DNA of 64,000 nt from an uncultured Clostridia bacterium (GCA_947625985.1 CANQQF010000005.1:1-64000); one strand, 5' to 3'. Positions 51,481-61,109 are shown, counted from the stretch's first letter. The notes: generated by a model from the letters alone, not told the origin. Made by a program: numbers and translations.

Positions 51481-52959
51481 ATGGAAAATATAAATCTATA
51501 TCAAGATATAGCTAAAAGAACAAATGGTGATATTTATGTGGGTGTAGTTGGTCCAGTAAGAACAGGAAAATCTACTTTTATTAAGAACTTTATGGATTTA
51601 TTAGTTATCCCCAATATTGACAATGAATACAAAAAGGAAAGAGCGAAAGATGAATTACCTCAGAGTGCTGGTGGAAGAACTATTATGACTGCTGAGCCTA
51701 AATTTGTTCCTAATGAAGCTGTAGAAATTTCACTTGATAATAACTTAAAATTTAAAACAAGATTAGTAGATTGTGTTGGCTATTTAGTTGATAACGCAAT
51801 TGGGTATATGGAAGATGATGTTCCTAGAATGATTAAAACACCATGGTTTGATGAAGAAATTCCTTTTGAAAAAGCTGCTGAAATTGGAACTCAAAAAGTA
51901 ATTCAAGAACATTCTACTATTGGCATTTTAGTCACAACTGATGGTAGTTTTTCTGAAATACCAAGAGAAGATTACATTCAAGCTGAAGAACGTGTTGTTA
52001 ATGAACTTAAAACTTTAAACAAACCATTTGTTATTTTGCTAAATTCTAGTGCTCCTAATTCAGATTTTACTCAAGAACTAGCATCAAATTTAAGTAACAA
52101 ATATGATTCGAGTGTTATTCCTATTAATTGTGAAAATTTAACTCTTGAATCTATTAATGATATATTTTCTAAAATTTTATATGAATTTCCGATTGAACAA
52201 ATTGGTATTAATTTTCCAAAATGGATTGATGGACTTGATTTTAATCATCCTTTAAAACAAACTTTATTTTCTGAAATTTCTAACTCTTTTTCAGATATAA
52301 CTGTTTTAAAACAAGTACCTGACAGTATTAATATTATTCAGGATTCTGAAATAATTAATCACAGTAGAATTATAAATATTGAATTAGGTACTGGTAACGT
52401 AAATATTGCAGTTGAATTACGAGATGATTTGTTTTACAAAACATTATCTGAAGTTGCCAATATTGAAATTACTGATGAATGTGATTTATTTGGAATTATT
52501 TCTAATTTGTCTAAAGCAAAAAAAGAATATGATAAAATTGCTAGTGCATTAGAAGAAGTTGAAAGAAAAGGATATGGTATTGTTACTCCTTCAATTGATG
52601 AGCTTATTTTAGCAGAACCTGAAATTGTGAAACAAGGCTCTCGTTTTGGAGTAAAACTTAAAGCTACTGCTCCTTCTTTACACTTAATAAAAGCTAACAT
52701 CGAAACTGAAGTATCTCCAATTGTAGGCTCTGAAAAGCAATCTGAAGAATTAGTAAATTATTTACTTTCTGAATTTGAATCAGATCCTAAAAAGATTTGG
52801 GAATCTAATATTTTTGGAAAGAGTCTTCATTCTTTGGTTAATGAAGGCTTACATACAAAACTTTCAAAAATGCCTGAAGATGCACAAATGAAATTACAAG
52901 AAACTCTAGAGCGTATTGTTAATGAAGGTAGTGGTGGATTAATTTGTATTATTTTATAA
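51481..52959 (+). CDS. spoIVA: Stage IV sporulation protein A
   Basis: The ATP-hydrolysing base-layer protein of the spore coat, 492 residues, which polymerises on the forespore surface. The P-loop GPVRTGKS is at residues 24-31, with RLVDCVGYLVDNAIGYMED near 95-113 and LNSSAPNS near 180 as family stretches; the C-terminus ends in the Gly-rich SGGLICIIL. Length equals the Bacillus protein. AAGGAGG stands 6 nt before the ATG. It marks the organism as an endospore former. Confidence 0.97.
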   Translation: MENINLYQDIAKRTNGDIYVGVVGPVRTGKSTFIKNFMDLLVIPNIDNEYKKERAKDELPQSAGGRTIMTAEPKFVPNEAVEISLDNNLKFKTRLVDCVGYLVDNAIGYMEDDVPRMIKTPWFDEEIPFEKAAEIGTQKVIQEHSTIGILVTTDGSFSEIPREDYIQAEERVVNELKTLNKPFVILLNSSAPNSDFTQELASNLSNKYDSSVIPINCENLTLESINDIFSKILYEFPIEQIGINFPKWIDGLDFNHPLKQTLFSEISNSFSDITVLKQVPDSINIIQDSEIINHSRIINIELGTGNVNIAVELRDDLFYKTLSEVANIEITDECDLFGIISNLSKAKKEYDKIASALEEVERKGYGIVTPSIDELILAEPEIVKQGSRFGVKLKATAPSLHLIKANIETEVSPIVGSEKQSEELVNYLLSEFESDPKKIWESNIFGKSLHSLVNEGLHTKLSKMPEDAQMKLQETLERIVNEGSGGLICIIL

Positions 52960-52988
52960 AAAAAAAGTGGCTTAAAGCCACTTTTTAG
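52960..52988. terminator. Bidirectional terminator after spoIVA
   Basis: AAAAAGTGGCTT and AAGCCACTTTTT are perfect 12-bp arms with a minimal loop, between the convergent spoIVA and transglutaminase genes. Confidence 0.85.
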
Positions 52989-54112
52989 TTTACTATTTCA
53001 GGATATTGAAACATTTTTCCTCCAGGTGTAAATTGTCCACTTGGACTATGTGCTTGATTAAATTCTGAAGCACCTTTCATAAAATATCTTGTTTTATCAG
53101 CCTGAGTTACTTTTGCTCCACCTTTAGCTACTGGATCGTCCCATGTTGCATCTAATGCATACCACTTATCATCATTTTCCACATAATTCCATGCATGCTT
53201 TTCTGAGTTTCCACTAGGATTTGTACCTGTTCCAACAACCATTACACAAGGTATTCCCATTGCATCTAATACATATTTCATAGATCTTGCATATCCTTCA
53301 CATACACAATAATGATTAATCAATGCACCATAAATATTGTATATATTCGGAGCTGATAATGATTCATCATATGAAAGATTTTCAATCAAAAAATCATGTA
53401 CCATTTTTATATCATCATATGTATTTCCTGTTTTTTTACTAAGTAAACTATTCCTTACTTGTTCAACTTCTGCAATTGCACTATTTACCTGCTCCGCAGA
53501 CGAAAATTCATCAATTAAATAACTTGGCTCTTCTCCATTGTTTATATATACCTCATATTCTTTCTGTGAGCCAGTAGTTTTTGTTGCAACCGTTAAATAC
53601 ATTTTATTTGGATCTAAATAAAATGTGTCTGGATTATCATAGAAATATGCTTCAACAGCAGATTGATAACTCTTTGTTAATTGTTGTGTATCACCGTTTT
53701 GACTTTCTAATAAAGATGAAAAATAGTTTCCTAAATTAATTGTTTTTGTACCTGTTTTCATTTCTTCTTTATTTTTTTCAAATGCATTATATATATATTT
53801 CTCCTGTTCCTCTAATTGATTATAAAAATATTTATTAATTTGTACTGCTCCGTAATCTTGTGCTTTATTATCTTCATTTTCAGTTATCCCAGACAAATCT
53901 TGTTGTCTAACTACAGGAACATCTACACTTTCAATAGTACCAGTAGTATAATTTTCACTTTCTGGATTAGAAGCTACCTCAACTGCTTCTGAATCGTTGA
54001 AAAGGTTAGAAGATATTTCAGTTCCAATCAATATTGAAAAAATTATAAAACAAGCAACCATTCCCATTGATATAAAGGCTACTGTTACTTTCATAAATAA
54101 ATCTTTCATCAT
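52985..54112 (-). CDS. Membrane-anchored transglutaminase-like protein
   Basis: A 375-residue protein with one N-terminal membrane helix (about 8-30), an Asn/Glu-rich linker and a transglutaminase-like papain-fold domain. The probable triad is Cys in CVCEGYARS (about 270), His in KHAWNYVE (about 306) and Asp in YALDATWDDP (about 321). Such proteins may act as proteases or cross-linkers on the cell or spore surface. Two ATGs are adjacent; GGAG lies 5 and 8 nt away. It is transcribed towards spoIVA and away from the ger operon. Confidence 0.88.
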   Translation of the reverse strand: MMKDLFMKVTVAFISMGMVACFIIFSILIGTEISSNLFNDSEAVEVASNPESENYTTGTIESVDVPVVRQQDLSGITENEDNKAQDYGAVQINKYFYNQLEEQEKYIYNAFEKNKEEMKTGTKTINLGNYFSSLLESQNGDTQQLTKSYQSAVEAYFYDNPDTFYLDPNKMYLTVATKTTGSQKEYEVYINNGEEPSYLIDEFSSAEQVNSAIAEVEQVRNSLLSKKTGNTYDDIKMVHDFLIENLSYDESLSAPNIYNIYGALINHYCVCEGYARSMKYVLDAMGIPCVMVVGTGTNPSGNSEKHAWNYVENDDKWYALDATWDDPVAKGGAKVTQADKTRYFMKGASEFNQAHSPSGQFTPGGKMFQYPEIVN

Positions 54113-54168
54113 AAATTCTCCTATTTTATCATTCTATTTAATTATATCACTTTTATAAATTAAAAACT

Positions 54169-54198
54169 AGTATATTTTTTCAAATTATAGCAATACTA
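54169..54198 (+). promoter_or_regulatory. Candidate sigma-G promoter of the ger operon
   Basis: AGTATA (consensus TGHATA) and, after 17 bp, AATACTA (consensus CATACTA) lie about 20 nt before the gerA start. Germinant receptor operons are known sigma-G targets in the forespore. Confidence 0.5.
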
Positions 54199-54219
54199 AC
54201 TTAAAATGGAGGATTTTTT

Positions 54220-55155
54220 ATGAATTTGAAAAAACAGTTACAATCTTTATTTAAATATGTTCCAAAAAAAGATGATTATTTTTCACTTCCAACTAATATA
54301 AACGAAAATTATAATCAACCTACTAACTTATCTTCAAATGATAATTCTATTGAGAAATATGAAGAATTTGAAGATATATTCCCTACATTAAGTATTAATT
54401 TGGAATATATAAAAATGAAATATAACACTATGATTAATAGTGATATTGTTATTCGCGAATTTACAATTAATGCTCGTGGTAAGCAATACTCTGCCCTTTT
54501 ACTTTATATAGATGGAATGGTAGATTCTAAAACTATGAATGATTTTATTTTGGAACCACTTATGATGAGAAATAAAAATAACCTATATGATAGTGATCAA
54601 AACAAAGTCATTGCAGAAGCTGTTTCTAACAATATTACTGTCAGAAAAATCAAAAAATTTAATATTGATGATTATTTAATAAGTTGCCTTATACCACAGA
54701 ATAATGTTAAAAAAATTACTAAATTTGAAGATGTTTTTAGTGGAGTAAATTCTGGAGATTGCGTGCTTTTTGTAGATACTTTAAATATATGTTTCGATAT
54801 TGAAGTAAAGGGATTTAAACAAAGAAGTATTGATACACCTAATAATGAAATTATAATAAAAGGTCCACAAGAAGCTTTTGTTGAAAATATTAGAACAAAT
54901 ACTTCTTTAATTAGAAGAATTGTTAATAATGAAAATTTAGTTGTTGAGTCTTTAGAAATTGGGAAAGTTACTAAAACCAAATGTGCTGTATGTTATATTC
55001 AAAATATAACTAATGGCGACCTTGTTTCTGAAGTAAAATTTAGATTAAATAACCTGGAAGTTGATTCACTTCTTTCCTCTGGTGAATTAGAGCAACTTAT
55101 TACAGATAAAAATGATCTTCGGAATTCCAGAAGTTTTAGCAACAGAAAGGCCTGA
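54220..55155 (+). CDS. Spore germination protein GerA family, N-terminal part (frameshifted)
   Basis: The first 297 or so residues match the N-terminal domain of a GerAA/GerKA-type A subunit of a germinant receptor (YDSDQNKVIAEAVSNNITVRK, SGDCVLFVDT, GPQEAFVENIRTNTSLIRRI, LEQLI). After ITDKN the frame changes and ends in RSFSNRKA. One extra A in the A5 run at 55108-55112 explains this: with four A the protein continues as KMIFGIPEVLATERPDK. Ribosome site GGAGG and the sigma-G-like promoter are intact. The A subunit would pair with GerB and GerC, encoded next. Confidence 0.88.
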   Translation: MNLKKQLQSLFKYVPKKDDYFSLPTNINENYNQPTNLSSNDNSIEKYEEFEDIFPTLSINLEYIKMKYNTMINSDIVIREFTINARGKQYSALLLYIDGMVDSKTMNDFILEPLMMRNKNNLYDSDQNKVIAEAVSNNITVRKIKKFNIDDYLISCLIPQNNVKKITKFEDVFSGVNSGDCVLFVDTLNICFDIEVKGFKQRSIDTPNNEIIIKGPQEAFVENIRTNTSLIRRIVNNENLVVESLEIGKVTKTKCAVCYIQNITNGDLVSEVKFRLNNLEVDSLLSSGELEQLITDKNDLRNSRSFSNRKA

Positions 55156-55936
55156 TAAAGCTACTAAATATTTATTACAAGGTCGTGTAATAATACTTGT
55201 AAATGGATCACCATATTCACTAATTGCTCCAGCTACTTTAATAGACTTCATGACATCTCCTGAAGATACCAACTTAAATTATAGATTTGGAAACTTTTTA
55301 CGTGGTTTACGTTTTCTTGCTATGATTATTACTTTATTATTGCCAGGACTTTATGTTGCTATAACAAGTTTTCATCAGGAAATTCTACCAACAGAGTTGT
55401 TATACTCAATTCTAGCTGCTAGAGAAGGTGTTCCTTTTCCAGTTATTTTTGAAATCTTAGTAATGGAAATTTCTTTTGAATTAATACGTGAAGCTGGACT
55501 ACGTGTTCCCTCACCTATCGGTCCAACTATTGGCATAGTTGGTGCACTGGTACTTGGTCAAGCAGCAGTTAGTGCAGGTATTGTTAGTCCAATTCTTATA
55601 ATTATAGTAGCTATAACAGCAATAGCATCTTTCGCTATACCAGACTTCTCTTTTGGTTTTCATCTAAGATATTATAGATTTGTATTCATACTACTAGGAT
55701 ATCTTGCAGGATTTTTGGGTATTAGTATAGGACTTTTTGTTTATATTTCTATTTTATGTAATGTACGCTCTTTTGGTGTATTTTTTACAACACCTTTTTC
55801 TCCAACAACTGACTCTGGAGGACATGGATATTTTTTAAATCCTGTATGGAAACGCCAATTTAGAGCTCCTTTCTTAGCCCCTAAAAGACAAAAATCTCAA
55901 GAAAAAATAAGTATGAAATGGAATAAAAAGGAGTGA
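55112..55936 (+). CDS. Spore germination protein GerA family, C-terminal part (frameshifted)
   Basis: These 274 residues hold the conserved ATERPDK start and LLQGRVIILVNGSP and the membrane domain of a GerA subunit, about five or six helices, with REAGLRVPSPIGPTIGIVG near 125-143. No independent ribosome site precedes the first ATG, which lies within the upstream frame. Joined to the previous fragment it gives about 572 residues, a normal to slightly long length for the family. It is separated from the GerB gene by 4 nt. Confidence 0.88.
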   Translation: MIFGIPEVLATERPDKATKYLLQGRVIILVNGSPYSLIAPATLIDFMTSPEDTNLNYRFGNFLRGLRFLAMIITLLLPGLYVAITSFHQEILPTELLYSILAAREGVPFPVIFEILVMEISFELIREAGLRVPSPIGPTIGIVGALVLGQAAVSAGIVSPILIIIVAITAIASFAIPDFSFGFHLRYYRFVFILLGYLAGFLGISIGLFVYISILCNVRSFGVFFTTPFSPTTDSGGHGYFLNPVWKRQFRAPFLAPKRQKSQEKISMKWNKKE

Positions 55937-55940
55937 TATT

Positions 55941-57029
55941 ATGGATAATACAAAAATTAACACAAAAGAAGCAATTGCTTTAGTTTTAACTGTTGCAGTT
56001 TCCCATTCTTTATTAGCAATACCAAAAGATTTGATGACTAATCAAAAATCTGCAGCAATATTAAATATCGCTTATGTTACTATAATTACTGTTATTTTTG
56101 CTTATTTAATTTATAGATTATTTAAAGCTTTTCCAGGAAAAGATATTTTAGATGTTTCAGATTTTCTAGGTGGAAAGATTTTAAAAACTATTTTAGGAAT
56201 TTTATTTATTCTTTACTTTTCCTTTACAGCTAGCATTTTACTTAGAAACTTTTGTGAAAGTATTAAAATAGTTTATTTTCCTAATACAAAAGTTGAATTT
56301 ATAATTACATTTTTTATTTCAGCAATAATAATTGTTTGTAGTCTTGACTTTAAATCTAATATTAAAGTTAATTATATTATTATGCCACTTGTTTTAATTA
56401 GTATTCTTTTTTTATTTTTCAGTAATTTAAAAAACTTTTCACCTGACAGAATGTTTCCCATATTAGGAGAAGGGTTTAACAAAACTTTTATTAAAGGAAT
56501 TAAAAATATATATGCATTTGGCGGAATATCTTTACTATATTTTCTACCACCATTACTTAAAGAACCAGAAAAATTTAAAAAAATTAGTGTATACTCAATT
56601 TTATTATCTGGTATTTACTTACTAATAGCAATTTCAATTATTTTATTTATGTTTGCATATTTTGTTAATGTAGATGAAATTATGCCTTTATTTTCAGCTG
56701 CTAGAAATATAGAATTTGGATCTTTTTTTCAAAGGTTAGAATCTGTTTTTCTATTAATTTGGTTGGTTATTTTTGCCTGTTATATAAGTATTATGATGAC
56801 GTTTAGCTTAGAAGCAACTTGCAAAATTGCTAATTTAAAAGATAAAAAACCACTTGCGCCTGTTTTTGGTTTGTTGTTTTTAGGAATTTCATTACTGCCT
56901 AAAGATTTAGCTAATTCTAATACCTTGGAAAGGTCAGTATATCCTATTGCAACTATTAGTCTATGTTTCATTTTGACATTTATTCTGCTTATTATGGCAA
57001 ATCTAAAAAAAAGAAAGGATAAAGTATGA
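55941..57029 (+). CDS. GerB-type spore germination permease
   Basis: The B subunit of a germinant receptor, 362 residues with ten predicted membrane helices, of the amino acid/polyamine/organocation-like GerAB/YndE group. Marks are ALVLTVAVSHSLLAIPKDLM at the start and the AFGGISLLYFLPPL region at about 190. It probably binds the germinant. AAAGGAG is about 8 nt upstream. Its end overlaps the gerC start by 4 bp (ATGA), showing coupling. Confidence 0.92.
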   Translation: MDNTKINTKEAIALVLTVAVSHSLLAIPKDLMTNQKSAAILNIAYVTIITVIFAYLIYRLFKAFPGKDILDVSDFLGGKILKTILGILFILYFSFTASILLRNFCESIKIVYFPNTKVEFIITFFISAIIIVCSLDFKSNIKVNYIIMPLVLISILFLFFSNLKNFSPDRMFPILGEGFNKTFIKGIKNIYAFGGISLLYFLPPLLKEPEKFKKISVYSILLSGIYLLIAISIILFMFAYFVNVDEIMPLFSAARNIEFGSFFQRLESVFLLIWLVIFACYISIMMTFSLEATCKIANLKDKKPLAPVFGLLFLGISLLPKDLANSNTLERSVYPIATISLCFILTFILLIMANLKKRKDKV

Positions 57030-58249
57030 ATGTAAAAATATTAAAGAACATTTTTATTGTATTGTTATTAATTGTATTAGCTCTTGGTTTTTCTAAATCC
57101 TATACTTCTTATTCCATTGATAATTTAGACTTTGTTATTTCTTTAGGTATAGATATTGCAGAATCAGATGAAGAAAAATTAAAGGTTTCTTTTGAGTTTA
57201 CTAAACCAGCAAATTATTCTCCTGATTCAGGAGGATCTTCATCAGACAATAAACCTGTTATTAATACTGTTGAAGCTTCTTCTATTAATAGTGCAATTAA
57301 TTTGATGAATGCTCACATGGGAAAAGAACTAAAACTTTCCCATTGTAAACTTATTGTGTTTTCAGAAAAGCTCGCTGAAAAAGGTATTTCTGATGAAGTA
57401 TACACTTTAATAAACAATGTTCAAATTAGACCTTCAACTAATATCATTGTCTCAAAAAGTACACCTGAATATTATTTACAAAATTTAAATCCAAGTGTTG
57501 AAAATTATGTAACAAAATATTATGAGGTGTTTCCAGATTCTGGAAAATATACAGGTTATACCACTAATGCTACAATTGGAGAATTTTTCTATGCTTTGTC
57601 AACAAACACTTGTGAACCAATGGCTATTTTAGGTGGTATTACTGAAAAAAATGAAAATGATTCACCTGATATAAATAATATAAAAACAGGAAATGTACCA
57701 ATTAGGTCAGAAAGAAAAGCTGAAAATATGGGACTTGCAGTTTTTAAAAATGACCATTTAGTTGGAGAATTAACAGCATTAGAAACTCTATGTCATTCTA
57801 TTATGACTGGTAAAGTTAATAACTTTTTAGTTTCTGTCCCTAATCCTAAGAACTCAAATGATTTATTAGATGTATATTTATACGATGATATGAATACTAA
57901 ATTAGATGTTGATATAGTTAATGATACCCCGTTTGTAAAAGTTAATATTAAATTAACTGGAGATATTGCATCCACTTCTTATAATTCAGATTATTTGAAT
58001 GAAGAAACTTTAAATTCGATATCTAATTATACCTCAAGTTATTTAGAATCTATAATGTCTGATTATTTATATAAAACAGCTAAAAAATATCAATCGGATA
58101 TCAATTGTATAGGAAAACGTTCTTTAAACAATTTTAAAAACTGGTCAGAACTTGAAAATTATAACTGGAAAGATCGATATAAAGATTCATTTTTTGATGT
58201 AAATGTCACTGTTAATATAAAATCAGGATCTTTAATTTCTGAAATTTAA
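57026..58249 (+). CDS. Ger(x)C family germination protein without lipobox
   Basis: The C subunit of a germinant receptor, 407 residues. YSIDNLDFVISLGIDIAE at about 30-47 and CKLIVFSEKLAEKGI near 107-121 are family signatures. GerC proteins are normally lipoproteins with a Cys after the signal helix, but here the hydrophobic N-terminus continues LALGFSKSYTS without any Cys, so anchoring must be by the uncleaved helix, if at all. Gene order gerA-gerB-gerC is standard. The final 150 residues form the usual C-terminal domain. Confidence 0.9.
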   Translation: MNVKILKNIFIVLLLIVLALGFSKSYTSYSIDNLDFVISLGIDIAESDEEKLKVSFEFTKPANYSPDSGGSSSDNKPVINTVEASSINSAINLMNAHMGKELKLSHCKLIVFSEKLAEKGISDEVYTLINNVQIRPSTNIIVSKSTPEYYLQNLNPSVENYVTKYYEVFPDSGKYTGYTTNATIGEFFYALSTNTCEPMAILGGITEKNENDSPDINNIKTGNVPIRSERKAENMGLAVFKNDHLVGELTALETLCHSIMTGKVNNFLVSVPNPKNSNDLLDVYLYDDMNTKLDVDIVNDTPFVKVNIKLTGDIASTSYNSDYLNEETLNSISNYTSSYLESIMSDYLYKTAKKYQSDINCIGKRSLNNFKNWSELENYNWKDRYKDSFFDVNVTVNIKSGSLISEI

Positions 58250-58259
58250 GGGGGTAAAT

Positions 58260-58442
58260 ATGTATAATTTATTTTATTATTGTGTTTTATTAACTTATTC
58301 TATTTATACTTTTCTTAATATTCTTTCTTATGCAAAATATGAAAAAGATGAACAAAAAAATAAAAGCGGAGCAATTGCTATAGTCGCTTTCTCCGCTATT
58401 TCTATTATTTTTTGTAATATTTTTGTACTACTTAATCGCTAA
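58260..58442 (+). CDS. Small two-helix protein of the ger operon (CLC_0170-like)
   Basis: A 60-residue protein with two hydrophobic segments (about 2-22 and 39-58) joined by a charged loop (YEKDEQKNKSG). AAGGGGG precedes the ATG, and it follows gerC by 10 nt, so it belongs to the operon. Small two-helix proteins of this kind occur after gerC in other Clostridia. Its last 11 bp overlap the end of the convergent rnr gene. A role in receptor assembly or regulation is an inference. Confidence 0.78.
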   Translation: MYNLFYYCVLLTYSIYTFLNILSYAKYEKDEQKNKSGAIAIVAFSAISIIFCNIFVLLNR

Positions 58443-60390
58443 CTTTTTCATCTTCTATTAGTGCAAAATCTATTTCTCTTAATAATTTACTTGCAGAAAT
58501 CACTTCTATCTTTACTTTATCTCCAATTTTATAGATTTTGCCTGTTCTTTCTCCTATTAATTGTTTTTTTTCTTCATCATATATAAAATATTCATCTCCT
58601 AATTTATCAAATCTTATTAATCCTTCTACTGTATTGTCTAGTTCGACAAATATTCCAAAAGATGTTACTGAAGAGATAATCCCTTCATATTGTTCTCCTA
58701 TTTTATCTTCCATATATTCGGCCTTTTTAATATCCTCAGCTTCTCTTTCAACCATTGTTGCAACTTTTTCTCTCTCAGAAGATAAATCCGCTCTTATCTC
58801 TGCTTGCTGACCATATTTTTCATAGAAGTTATCTGATACTACATAATTATTTTCTATATATTTTGAAATTATCCTATGGATAAATAAGTCTGGATATCTT
58901 CTAATTGGTGAAGTAAAATGGCAATAGTATTTACTTGCTATTCCAAAATGTCCTCTATTTTCTGCCTCATACCTCGCAACTTTTAATGTTCTTAATACTA
59001 AGTTAGATACAACTTTTTCTTCTTCTCTTCCTTTTATTTCTTCTAATATTTGAGCAAATTCTTTTGGATAAATTTCATCTTTATTTAATCTAATTTTTAA
59101 TCCAAAATTAAATAAAAACTTATTTAGTTCTTTTACTTTATCCTCATCTGGTGGTTCATGAACACGATAAATAAATGGTGCTTCTAACCAATAAAATTTT
59201 TCTGCTACAGTTTCATTTGCCGCTAACATGAATTGCTCTATTATTTCATTTGCAAAATGTTGCTCGTATTTTTCAATATTTATAACCTTACCATTTACAG
59301 GATCTAATTCTATTTTACTTTCTGGAATTTCTAAATTTAAATATCCTTGTTCCATTCTTCTATTTTTTAAGATAGTAGCTAATTCTTCCATTAACTTTAA
59401 ATGTTTAATATATGGTTTATAATCATCTGATGCATTACCATCTAATACCGCTTGTACTCCATTATAACTCATTCTTTTAGTCACATTTATTATTCCTTTA
59501 TATATTTCACCTGAAATGACTTTTCCTTTATTATCAATCTCCATACTGCAAGAAAGTGTATATCTATCTTCCCCTTGATTTAAACTACATATTCCATTTG
59601 ATAATTCACGCGGAAGCATTGGAATCACACGACCTAACATATAAATACTCGTCCCTCTTATTATAGCTTCTCTATCTAACAAGCTATCTTCTTTCACATA
59701 ATGGCTAACATCTGCAATATGAACATCTAATCTATAATTTCCATTTTTTAGCTTTTCTACTCTTACCGCATCATCTAAATCTTTAGCATCTTCACCATCA
59801 ATTGTAAAAATTTCTTTTTCTCTCATATCTACACGATTTGGTATATCTTTTGGATTAATTATATTACCATATTTTTTTGCTTCTTCTGCTACCGGTTTTG
59901 GAAATTTGTTTGGTAAATCGTGTTCTTTTATTAAAGACATCATGTCTACACCAGCTTGATTTATTCCCCCAATTACTTCAATTATTCTTCCTTCTGCATT
60001 TTTTCCTTTTTTAGGAAATTTTGTGATTTTAACTACTACTTTATGATTATTTCTAGCTTTTCCAAAGAATCTTTTTGGGATATATATGTCAGTTCCAAAA
60101 TTTTTATCATCTGGCACAACAAAACCAAAACTTTTATTATTTTGAAAAATTCCTACTACTGTATCTTTTTCATGCCTTAAAATTTTTATAATTTTTCCTT
60201 CTCTTCTTTTTCCTTTTATGCTTTCTTCAATAATTTTTATTTCAACTAAATCTCCATTTAAAGCATTTCTAGAATTATCTCTTGAAACATAAACTTCATC
60301 TTCTTGATTTTCTATCTTAACAAATCCAAATCCTTTCTGGTTTTTTCTATATATTCCTTCTAAGATATTATTTTCTTTAATTTTTCTCAC
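58432..60390 (-). CDS. rnr: Ribonuclease R
   Basis: A 3'-5' exoribonuclease of 652 residues that degrades structured RNA. N-terminal cold-shock-type OB domains lie at about 1-135, the RNB catalytic domain at about 185-520 with the metal-binding DGEDAKDLDDAV near 200 and HFTSPIRRYPDLFIHRII near 500, and a C-terminal S1 domain at about 565-640 (QYEGIISSVTSFGIFVELDNT). No long basic tail is present. The start is GTG; AAAGGA stands only a few bases upstream, so the start is less certain. It follows secG as in Bacillus, though separated by a terminator. Confidence 0.95.
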   Translation of the reverse strand: MRKIKENNILEGIYRKNQKGFGFVKIENQEDEVYVSRDNSRNALNGDLVEIKIIEESIKGKRREGKIIKILRHEKDTVVGIFQNNKSFGFVVPDDKNFGTDIYIPKRFFGKARNNHKVVVKITKFPKKGKNAEGRIIEVIGGINQAGVDMMSLIKEHDLPNKFPKPVAEEAKKYGNIINPKDIPNRVDMREKEIFTIDGEDAKDLDDAVRVEKLKNGNYRLDVHIADVSHYVKEDSLLDREAIIRGTSIYMLGRVIPMLPRELSNGICSLNQGEDRYTLSCSMEIDNKGKVISGEIYKGIINVTKRMSYNGVQAVLDGNASDDYKPYIKHLKLMEELATILKNRRMEQGYLNLEIPESKIELDPVNGKVINIEKYEQHFANEIIEQFMLAANETVAEKFYWLEAPFIYRVHEPPDEDKVKELNKFLFNFGLKIRLNKDEIYPKEFAQILEEIKGREEEKVVSNLVLRTLKVARYEAENRGHFGIASKYYCHFTSPIRRYPDLFIHRIISKYIENNYVVSDNFYEKYGQQAEIRADLSSEREKVATMVEREAEDIKKAEYMEDKIGEQYEGIISSVTSFGIFVELDNTVEGLIRFDKLGDEYFIYDEEKKQLIGERTGKIYKIGDKVKIEVISASKLLREIDFALIEDEKVSD

Positions 60391-60404
60391 CGTCCTTTCA
60401 CAAT

Positions 60405-60437
60405 AAAAAAAGGCTGTTCTTTAACATAACCGCCTTT
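60405..60437 (-). terminator. Terminator between secG and rnr
   Basis: AAAGGCGGTT and AACAGCCTTT pair with one mismatch around a 9-nt loop and are followed by seven T on the minus strand. Partial read-through could set rnr expression. Confidence 0.75.
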
Positions 60438-60453
60438 ATTTATTAAAAATTCT

Positions 60454-60702
60454 TTACATCATATATATTATTCCCAAAGCAACTGTTAATATTAATAATA
60501 CTATTGTTAAAAATATTAAAGCTCTTTTTTGCTTTCCTTCTTTTGTCTTACCTTTATTTTTTTCATAAAAGTTATCTGAAGATGAACCTGTTATAGTTGC
60601 TCCTAATCCTTGGTCTTCTTTTGCTTGTATTAATGCTAATACAATTACTACTAAAGCTACTATAAAATAAACTACTGTTAATACATTTTTTACTATTCCC
60701 AT
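60454..60702 (-). CDS. secG: Preprotein translocase subunit SecG
   Basis: An 82-residue membrane protein with two helices (about 6-24 and 62-81) and the family loop IQAKEDQGLGATITGSSSDNF between them. It assists SecYE in protein export. GGGAGG precedes the ATG. The promoter at 60749-60777 overlaps the end of the ylbF-like gene. The length is a normal SecG length. Confidence 0.94.
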   Translation of the reverse strand: MGIVKNVLTVVYFIVALVVIVLALIQAKEDQGLGATITGSSSDNFYEKNKGKTKEGKQKRALIFLTIVLLILTVALGIIYMM

Positions 60703-60748
60703 TTGTAAAATTCCTCCCTACGGTTTGTTTTCGTTAATATACTTGTCT

Positions 60749-60777
60749 ATTCTAACATACTTTTTAAAAAAAATCAA
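60749..60777 (-). promoter_or_regulatory. Sigma-A promoter of secG
   Basis: TTGATT and TAGAAT are separated by 17 bp on the minus strand. Confidence 0.65.
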
Positions 60778-61109
60778 GAGACAACGTCTTTTATGCTATC
60801 ACCAATAATTTTATTTATATCTGTCATTAATATATTAAACTTTGCTTCTGAATCCAAATATTTTTTTGCTTCTTCATTTTCAATAAGTTTTGCATACATT
60901 TTTTGCATATTTGCTAACTCTTTTTCATCCGTTTCGCCTGTTTGCATTATTTTTAATTGTGAATTATATCTAGCTTTTTCAAATTCTTTTATTTTTATAT
61001 TTAAGTCTGGATTTAAAGATATTGCTTCTTTTGCTTTTTTATAATTATTATATTCTTCAGATTCTTTTATTTCCTGTGCTAGCTTATTTACTGTATCATA
61101 AATATTCAA
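60774..61109 (-). CDS. YlbF/YmcA family protein
   Basis: A 111-residue all-helical protein of the YlbF/YmcA family, which in Bacillus forms an iron-sulfur-bearing complex that assists RNase Y and affects sporulation and biofilm formation. Family marks are LAQEIKESEEYNNYKKAKEA and LNIKIKEFEKARYNSQ. TTG at 61109 is preferred: AAGGAGG lies 9 nt upstream, while the TTG at 61118 would abut it. Only one family member is seen in the window, so which of the paralogues it represents is open. Confidence 0.86.
   Translation of the reverse strand: MNIYDTVNKLAQEIKESEEYNNYKKAKEAISLNPDLNIKIKEFEKARYNSQLKIMQTGETDEKELANMQKMYAKLIENEEAKKYLDSEAKFNILMTDINKIIGDSIKDVVS

Noticed and set aside
55100..55160. Programmed ribosomal frameshifting in gerA
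   Set aside because: A +1 shift at AAAAATG has no recognised slippery site, stimulatory stem or rare-codon context, and GerA proteins are not known to use frameshifting. A one-base indel is simpler.
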